Positions 30,950 through 36,028 of a stretch of 36,028 bases of DNA are shown here, in pieces. A program made the position numbers and the translations under genes. How positions within the stretch are numbered: position 1 is the first letter of the stretch; every line of letters begins with the position of its first letter. The notes below the pieces were generated by a model. That model had not been told where the DNA came from, did no database searches, and worked only from the letters and a program-made list of their open reading frames with translations. Source of the stretch: a virus; the IMG/VR virus record IMGVR_UViG_3300027498_000009, positions 1-36,028 of that record. The stretch is one strand, 5' to 3'.

Positions 30950-33157
30950 ATGGCGCAATCACGCTATCAGCCTATCGTCTCTTTTGTCTCGGGTGAGCTA
31001 ACGCCACTACTGCGCGGTCGGTTTGATATGGCTCAGTATCGCCAGGGCTGCGAAGTGCTGCGCAACATGATGCCGTTGCCATTTGGCGGGGCAAAGCGCC
31101 GTGCAGGCACAGAGTTTTTGAATCGCGCCGACTCTGACGCAACCGGCAGTCGCTCTCGCCTGATCCCGTTTCATGTGTCAGTGACCGAATCGTATGTGAT
31201 TGCAATTGGTCCAATCAACATAGTGGTTTACAACGGTACCGATGGCACTGTGGCGGCCACCATCCCGACGCCTTTTGGCAACGCTTACGAATCTTTGGAC
31301 TATGAGCAGGCTGGTTTAACGCTGATTTTCACCGGGCCAAACACTAAGCCGACACGACTGGTCAAAACATCAAGCGGCTGGGGTATTGGGGCCATTCGGT
31401 TCTCTCCTGAGCCAACGGCGGTGCTTCCCGATAGCTACCCCGCGTCATCGTTTTCGCCCGCTAGCAGCAATCAAAACGGGTCGACAGTTGTTTTTACTGG
31501 CACGCCTCCTAGTGGCTCACTTAATCGGACAATCACACAAGGCAACAGCCTGGGGGTTGTTCAGTTTGTTTTTGCCGGTAGTTTCAACGTCATTGTTGAG
31601 ACTGGTTTTGATCCGGCATCAACCTTGCCGTTTGAATTTTCCGGGCCATTGCAATGGTCAATCACGCCAACAGGGTCAAACAGAGTCGGCGGCATTATGA
31701 ACGTGTCGACAAACGGCGAATGGGATGCGTCTCGGATTGGCTCGGTGATCAACATCAACGGCGGCAAGATCCTAATTACCGGACTGGTCGACGCCTCGAA
31801 CGTTACAGGCGAAGTATTGCAAGAGCTGGTGGATACCACTGGCGCGACAGGTGCATCATGGTCGCTTGAGTCGAAGATCTGGGGCGGTGGCACGAAAGGT
31901 TATCCGAGGGCGGTTGCATTCCATGAGCAGCGCCTACTGTTTGCTGGCTGGAACGGCAACCCTACCGGCATCGTCGCCAGCGCTATCGGAATCCCGTTTG
32001 ATTTTCGCGTAACCGAGTTGGCAGAGGATGGCTATGCGTACGCGCTGCAAACCAGCAAGCAAACGAGCATTCAATATCTCGTCAGCGATCAAGAGCTAAT
32101 TGTTCACACCGATGAAGGCGAGTACGCGCTACTGCCCAGCAACAACGAAGCGCTATCGAGCGTCAATATCCCGAGAGCAAGACCGCAGTCGAAGCATGGT
32201 TGCCGAAGAATCAAACCGATCTCGGTCAATGAAGAACCTGTTTTTGTTCGCTTTGACGGTCGCAGAACTATTTCAATGGGCTATGACGGCGGCGCATCTG
32301 CTTACGTGCCCGCAGATATTGCCATTCTGGCAGAGCATTTGTTCAAGACACCCATTATTGATATGACCTTTGCCAGGACGCCAGTCCCAACGATTTATTG
32401 TGTATTGGCCGATGGCACGATGGCTTGCTGCACTTATGATCGCAGTCAGAGCGTTGTCGCGTGGTGGCCGTGGGACACCAATGGAAAAATCGAATCTGTC
32501 ACTGCGGTCTCGAGCGGTGAGCGCGATGAGGTCTATATGTGCTGCACTCGCATTGGTGATACGCATCGAGTCATTGAACGGGTGCGGGATGATTGGTATC
32601 CCCGCAATGATGAAGCAGCAGCGGGTGACATAAACAAACGCATTGGCGTGATGCTTGACTGCGCAACGCTTGAGATTAGCCCGGCGTTTTTAGTCGAAGT
32701 TGATATGAACCCAATCTTTCGCAGCGTGGTCATGACCGCTGTTGCTGATGGGTACGACGCTGGAGAGCGAGCAGTGCCGCTAGACAACACCTATCAAATA
32801 TCAAACTTCGCGGATCGGATTGCAGTGGGGTTCAACTACACCAGCGAGCTTGCCCCCATGCCCAACGAAGCGGCCACACAATCAGGGACAGGCCAGGGGC
32901 GACCAGTACGCACCGGCCCTGCCATGCTGAAAGTACACAACAGCATCGGCGGCACAGTGAACGATCTAAACCAGATTGGCCCGTCACCAGTACACTCGGA
33001 CGATTCACGCGCGACGCCAATTGAATTACTAACCGGCGAATCAGATATGACGCTGCAAGGGTGGAAGCGCGACGAGCCCAGCATGAGGATTAAGCAGGTC
33101 AGGCCGTACCCGCTTCACGTCCTATTCATTTCGGAACGGCTGAGTAACGCGCCATGA
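30950..33157 (+). CDS. Tail nozzle (tail tubular protein B)
   Basis: A 735-residue protein with the hallmark N-terminus SFVSGELTPLLRGRFDMAQYRQGCEVLRNMMPLPFGGAKRRAGTEFL: the S-G-E-L-x-P-x-L-x-G-R...Y...C...N-x-x-P-x-G-x-x-x-R-R-G block found in tail nozzle proteins of podoviruses. Ends with RVYPLHVLFISERL-type beta strands. Six copies form the tail nozzle. Stop overlaps the next start by four bases. Confidence 0.9.
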   Translation: MAQSRYQPIVSFVSGELTPLLRGRFDMAQYRQGCEVLRNMMPLPFGGAKRRAGTEFLNRADSDATGSRSRLIPFHVSVTESYVIAIGPINIVVYNGTDGTVAATIPTPFGNAYESLDYEQAGLTLIFTGPNTKPTRLVKTSSGWGIGAIRFSPEPTAVLPDSYPASSFSPASSNQNGSTVVFTGTPPSGSLNRTITQGNSLGVVQFVFAGSFNVIVETGFDPASTLPFEFSGPLQWSITPTGSNRVGGIMNVSTNGEWDASRIGSVININGGKILITGLVDASNVTGEVLQELVDTTGATGASWSLESKIWGGGTKGYPRAVAFHEQRLLFAGWNGNPTGIVASAIGIPFDFRVTELAEDGYAYALQTSKQTSIQYLVSDQELIVHTDEGEYALLPSNNEALSSVNIPRARPQSKHGCRRIKPISVNEEPVFVRFDGRRTISMGYDGGASAYVPADIAILAEHLFKTPIIDMTFARTPVPTIYCVLADGTMACCTYDRSQSVVAWWPWDTNGKIESVTAVSSGERDEVYMCCTRIGDTHRVIERVRDDWYPRNDEAAAGDINKRIGVMLDCATLEISPAFLVEVDMNPIFRSVVMTAVADGYDAGERAVPLDNTYQISNFADRIAVGFNYTSELAPMPNEAATQSGTGQGRPVRTGPAMLKVHNSIGGTVNDLNQIGPSPVHSDDSRATPIELLTGESDMTLQGWKRDEPSMRIKQVRPYPLHVLFISERLSNAP

Positions 33158-33609
33158 TCAGAACCGCCAACCACGCAGACGCCACGATGATTGCCGCGAT
33201 GGCTTACGACATGCACAAGCAAAGCCGGTTTGCCACTGACTATCCTTTCGATCATGACAAGTTTGCGCAGATGCTTGCCGTGGCGATTGACTCGGACACT
33301 TATTGCGTTCGTGTGTCGATTGAGCAGGACGGCACGATTAACGGCGGGCTGATTGGTTTTGTGTCGCCGCAATTCTTTAGCGCTGCGATGGTCGCTCAGG
33401 ATGTCGGCATGTTTGTTGTGCCATCGGCGCGGCAGGCTGGCATCGGCAAAGATCTGGCCACCGCGTTTTATGAGTGGGCGTGCGATGTGGGCGCGGTCGA
33501 TTGTGAGATGGGCTGCAATACCGGCGTGGCTCGATCTGGGTTTGGTCAGTTGATGGATCACATGGGGTTTGAGAATGTTGGCGATCTGTTTTCTAAGAGG
33601 TGTCGATAA
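33154..33609 (+). CDS. GNAT-type acetyltransferase-like protein
   Basis: A 151-residue protein with MIRTANHADATMIAAMAYDM (GNAT beta1-alpha1), GMFVVPSARQAGIGKDL containing the acetyl-CoA pyrophosphate loop R-Q-x-G-x-G-K (about residues 93-99), and CNTGVARSGFGQLMDHMGFENVGDLF, the usual GNAT C-terminal strand order. Four-base overlap with the nozzle gene. Such proteins sit in the tail block of several podoviruses. Acetyl acceptor unknown; modification of a virion or host protein are both possible. Confidence 0.75.
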   Translation: MIRTANHADATMIAAMAYDMHKQSRFATDYPFDHDKFAQMLAVAIDSDTYCVRVSIEQDGTINGGLIGFVSPQFFSAAMVAQDVGMFVVPSARQAGIGKDLATAFYEWACDVGAVDCEMGCNTGVARSGFGQLMDHMGFENVGDLFSKRCR

Positions 33610-34106
33610 TGTGTGTGTCGCTATTAGTCTTTTCGACGGTCGTTGCTGCGGGCTCAGCCATTCAGCAGGGCAAGAATGCCGAAGCGTATGGTGAGTACCA
33701 AGCGAAGCAAGCGAACGAGCAAGCCAAAGCCAAAGAAGGTGAGGGGCGCATCCTGGCAGAGAAGTCGCGCCGCGCTGGTCGTATTGCTCGCTCAGAGATT
33801 GCCACGCAAGCCGGGGCTTCGGGGCTGGACATCAACAGCCAGGTATTCCAAAACGCTGAAATGCAAACCAGTGAAGCCTATGAGGCTGACGCACTGGCGG
33901 CGATCTATTCCGGGCAGAACGCGGGGCGCTCGATCCGGGCGGGCGGTGCTTATGCTGAAAGCCAGGGCAATGATGCAAGGCGCTCGGCAATGATGAGCGG
34001 GGCAGCAGCGGCATTGAATGGTTGGTCTGGCTACCGGGCAAACTCAGCAGCATCTAGTCAGGCATCGCAACGTCGCGAGCTGGCAATCAATGAGTCAAGA
34101 GGCTAA
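33609..34106 (+). CDS. Small internal virion protein (ejection-type)
   Basis: A 165-residue protein using the ATG at 33609 (MCVSLLVFSTVVAAGS), which overlaps the preceding stop (TAATG); AGAGG precedes it. An N-terminal hydrophobic stretch is followed by a long Ala/Gln/Glu helix and a GASGLDINSQVFQNAEMQTSEAYEADALAAIYSG segment. This type of small, helical protein with a hydrophobic head begins the internal virion protein block of T7-like and BPP-1-like phages. Confidence 0.65.
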   Translation: MCVSLLVFSTVVAAGSAIQQGKNAEAYGEYQAKQANEQAKAKEGEGRILAEKSRRAGRIARSEIATQAGASGLDINSQVFQNAEMQTSEAYEADALAAIYSGQNAGRSIRAGGAYAESQGNDARRSAMMSGAAAALNGWSGYRANSAASSQASQRRELAINESRG

Positions 34107-34108
34107 GC

Positions 34109-36028
34109 ATGGCGCGACTACAGATCCCACGGCCTACTGGCGCGGTTGTTCGTTCAGGTGGTGCGCCACGAGTTGGCCCGCCCGTAGACACGACGCAGGG
34201 AATGCGGGACTTAGGGCGCACGCTCGGCGCAGCGGGGCAGCGTGAATTCCGCGCAGCCGAGGGGCAAAAGAACATTGACGCCGCCGAGGAAATTGCCAGC
34301 AATCGAGACACCAAACGGCGCGTGGATGAATACGAGCGCGAAGCCATCGCCACCGAGAAGGCAGAGTTAAAGCGGCAGCAGGAAGCGGACAAACTGGCGG
34401 CGAATAAACAAGAAGCCGACGACAAACTGTCCGCTGGTAATGCCCTGATCCAGTATCAACTTGATTCTGATGCAGTGCTTCGCGAGTTTGACGGGGCGCT
34501 CAAGTCTGGCGAGTTGTCGCCGCAGGAATATCAAGACAAGATCGCGGGTCGGTTCAAAGCGTTGGGCCAGGATGTGGCGGGCCAGCTATCAGAAACCGCT
34601 AAGCCGATGTTCAATGCTGGCGTGCAAAAGTCGGCTATGAAAAACGTGCTCGCTGTTCGTGATCGGGTCAGCGCTCATCAAGACGAGCAGTTGATGGGCA
34701 AACTGACGAAAAGCACCGAACAATTGGAGAGGCTTGCGACCGGAGATTTGAATCAAGCGCTGTCAGCAGGCAAAGGTTTGTTCAGTGAGTGGGGGCCATA
34801 TGCTCAGGTGCATGGGGCAGACAAAGCGGCAGAGGCCGGGGCGAAGTTCAAAGAACGCGCCACGCAATCGCACTACCGCGCCAAGCTGGCCGATGCGTCA
34901 CAGTCCCCCGTCGATCTGAAAGAGCTTCGACAGTCGGTGGCGGGCAATGGCGACATGGACCCCATGCAGCAATCGGCCATGCTGAGCAGCATCGACAGTC
35001 GCATGAGTGTGCTGGACAACCGGCGACAGGCTGCAATTGCTAAGCGCGATCGACAAGCAGCGAGTGCGGTCAAAAGCCTGCAATCGTTGGCTGACGGTGG
35101 CTTTCCCATATCCGATGCTTACGCCAGCCAGGTCGCCGCGCAGGCCAAGGGCACCTCAATGGCGGGCACGGTCAAGGAGATCATGAAAGGGGCGGCAGAG
35201 TCGGCGGGGTTTGGCTCGATGTCGGTTGACCAACAAACGGCGGCCGTGCAGAAGATGACCAGTGAGGCTGCGGCTAAGGGTGTGACCCCGGCAACGTCGA
35301 AGCGCTTGCAAAAGTTGATGAAGATCCGCGACGCTACTGCGCGAGACTATGTCGCCGATCCGTGGCAAGCCGCCGCTGACCGAGGCCAGATTGACGGGAT
35401 ACCCCCCATTGATCACACCAGCGTCGAAGGATTGGCCGCGTCGATGCAATCGCGCATGGAGCAGATCGACACCATCGAGCAGGCAGCAGGACGACCCGTG
35501 TCGCCGCTGCAACCCAAAGAAGCTGAGGCCGTCGCGCGGATGCTTGATTCAATGGCGGCCAATGAGAAGGCGGCAATGCTCGGGGAATTGTCTGAGTCTG
35601 TTGGCCCGGACCGCATGATGGCCCTGGCTGGTCAGTTGAGCGGTGGCGATGAGACGCTGGGTGTGGTTGCCGCGGCTCAGGCGCAGGGACTTAAAACCCC
35701 GGACGGCCAAAACCTGGCCAGCCTGATCATCAAGGGCGACGAAGCCATCAAAGGCAAGCGCGTGAAGGTAGACGACGCGGCAGGCGATGGCATTCAGGCA
35801 GAGATGCGCGAATACCTCGGAGATGCGATTGCCTCACCCGTGGCCCGCGATGCGGCGGTCAATGCAGCGATCAAGGTCTGGGCGGCCAAAGAAGCAGAAG
35901 GCAACTCGATTGACTATGACGAAGCCCTGGAAGCGGTATCGGGCGCGGTGGTCGATCACGGTGGCCGCAAAACCCTGGCCCCTATCGGTTGGACGGCAGA
36001 CGATTTTGAGCGGTCGCTGTCAGATCTG
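34109..36028 (+). CDS. Large internal virion protein (3' end outside window)
   Basis: 640 residues in frame to the window edge, starting MARLQIPRPTGAVVRSGG and with a hyper-helical Ala/Gln/Glu-rich composition from about residue 40. Repeating pattern of helices with small hydrophobic residues (for example SAMKNVLAVRDRV, DPMQQSAMLSSIDSRM) suggests a rod-like structural protein. No lysozyme or transglycosylase motif visible. It ends exactly on a codon boundary and its frame continues into the open frame at base 1, so the two pieces may form a single gene of 816 residues. Confidence 0.65.
   Translation, partial: MARLQIPRPTGAVVRSGGAPRVGPPVDTTQGMRDLGRTLGAAGQREFRAAEGQKNIDAAEEIASNRDTKRRVDEYEREAIATEKAELKRQQEADKLAANKQEADDKLSAGNALIQYQLDSDAVLREFDGALKSGELSPQEYQDKIAGRFKALGQDVAGQLSETAKPMFNAGVQKSAMKNVLAVRDRVSAHQDEQLMGKLTKSTEQLERLATGDLNQALSAGKGLFSEWGPYAQVHGADKAAEAGAKFKERATQSHYRAKLADASQSPVDLKELRQSVAGNGDMDPMQQSAMLSSIDSRMSVLDNRRQAAIAKRDRQAASAVKSLQSLADGGFPISDAYASQVAAQAKGTSMAGTVKEIMKGAAESAGFGSMSVDQQTAAVQKMTSEAAAKGVTPATSKRLQKLMKIRDATARDYVADPWQAAADRGQIDGIPPIDHTSVEGLAASMQSRMEQIDTIEQAAGRPVSPLQPKEAEAVARMLDSMAANEKAAMLGELSESVGPDRMMALAGQLSGGDETLGVVAAAQAQGLKTPDGQNLASLIIKGDEAIKGKRVKVDDAAGDGIQAEMREYLGDAIASPVARDAAVNAAIKVWAAKEAEGNSIDYDEALEAVSGAVVDHGGRKTLAPIGWTADDFERSLSDL

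Overview
The window reads as one nearly gene-packed genome of a short-tailed, double-stranded DNA phage of a Gram-negative (probably proteobacterial) host. The evidence is a T7-type head-tail connector portal, a T7-type terminase, adaptor and nozzle (tail tubular A and B) proteins and large internal virion proteins, combined with a lambda-style early region (RecE-type exonuclease, Bet annealase, RuvC-like resolvase, divergent HTH-controlled promoters). The layout is closest to what I know of Bordetella phage BPP-1-like podoviruses. I see no integrase, RNA polymerase, DNA polymerase, helicase or primase. The right-most and left-most reading frames are both open at the window edges and would join in frame into one protein of 816 residues, so the window may be a complete, circularly permuted genome opened inside that gene.

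Region by region: 1-4949 (+) holds the end of the internal virion block, a candidate small terminase subunit and the large terminase. 4927-10505 (-) is the early leftward operon: three small membrane proteins, RecE-like exonuclease, Bet, a coiled-coil accessory protein, a conserved phage protein, small proteins and a lipoprotein. 10505-10619 is a compact divergent control region with overlapping palindromes. 10619-15505 (+) is the rightward early/middle operon: HTH regulator (probably leaderless mRNA), a 740-base mostly non-coding stretch with structured RNA signals and a DnaA box, a replication-type protein, a run of small proteins, RuvC-like resolvase and a second HTH protein. 15544-19892 (+) is the portal and tailspike block. 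20043-22258 is the lysis block (holin-type proteins, a DUF5675 protein with a YkuD-like H/C motif, a phospholipase A2-like protein). 22330-27818 encodes a large glycosidase-like fibre and an Ig-like protein. 27883-30305 is scaffold, major capsid and cement-like protein. 30384-36028 is adaptor, nozzle, a GNAT protein and internal virion proteins.

The most interesting signal is a 13-base element, TCGCAAGATCTTG, present exactly three times. Each copy is followed after exactly 14 bases by a -10-like hexamer and lies 61-83 bases before the first start codon of a late gene block (portal, fibre, scaffold/capsid). This looks like a set of late promoters whose -35 position is replaced by a GATC-centred palindrome, so a phage activator or a methylation-sensitive switch is plausible. 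Second in interest are the structured RNA region at 11141-11760 and a lysis block without a recognisable endolysin but with two unusual enzyme-like proteins.

All assignments are from reading the sequence; no database search was possible.
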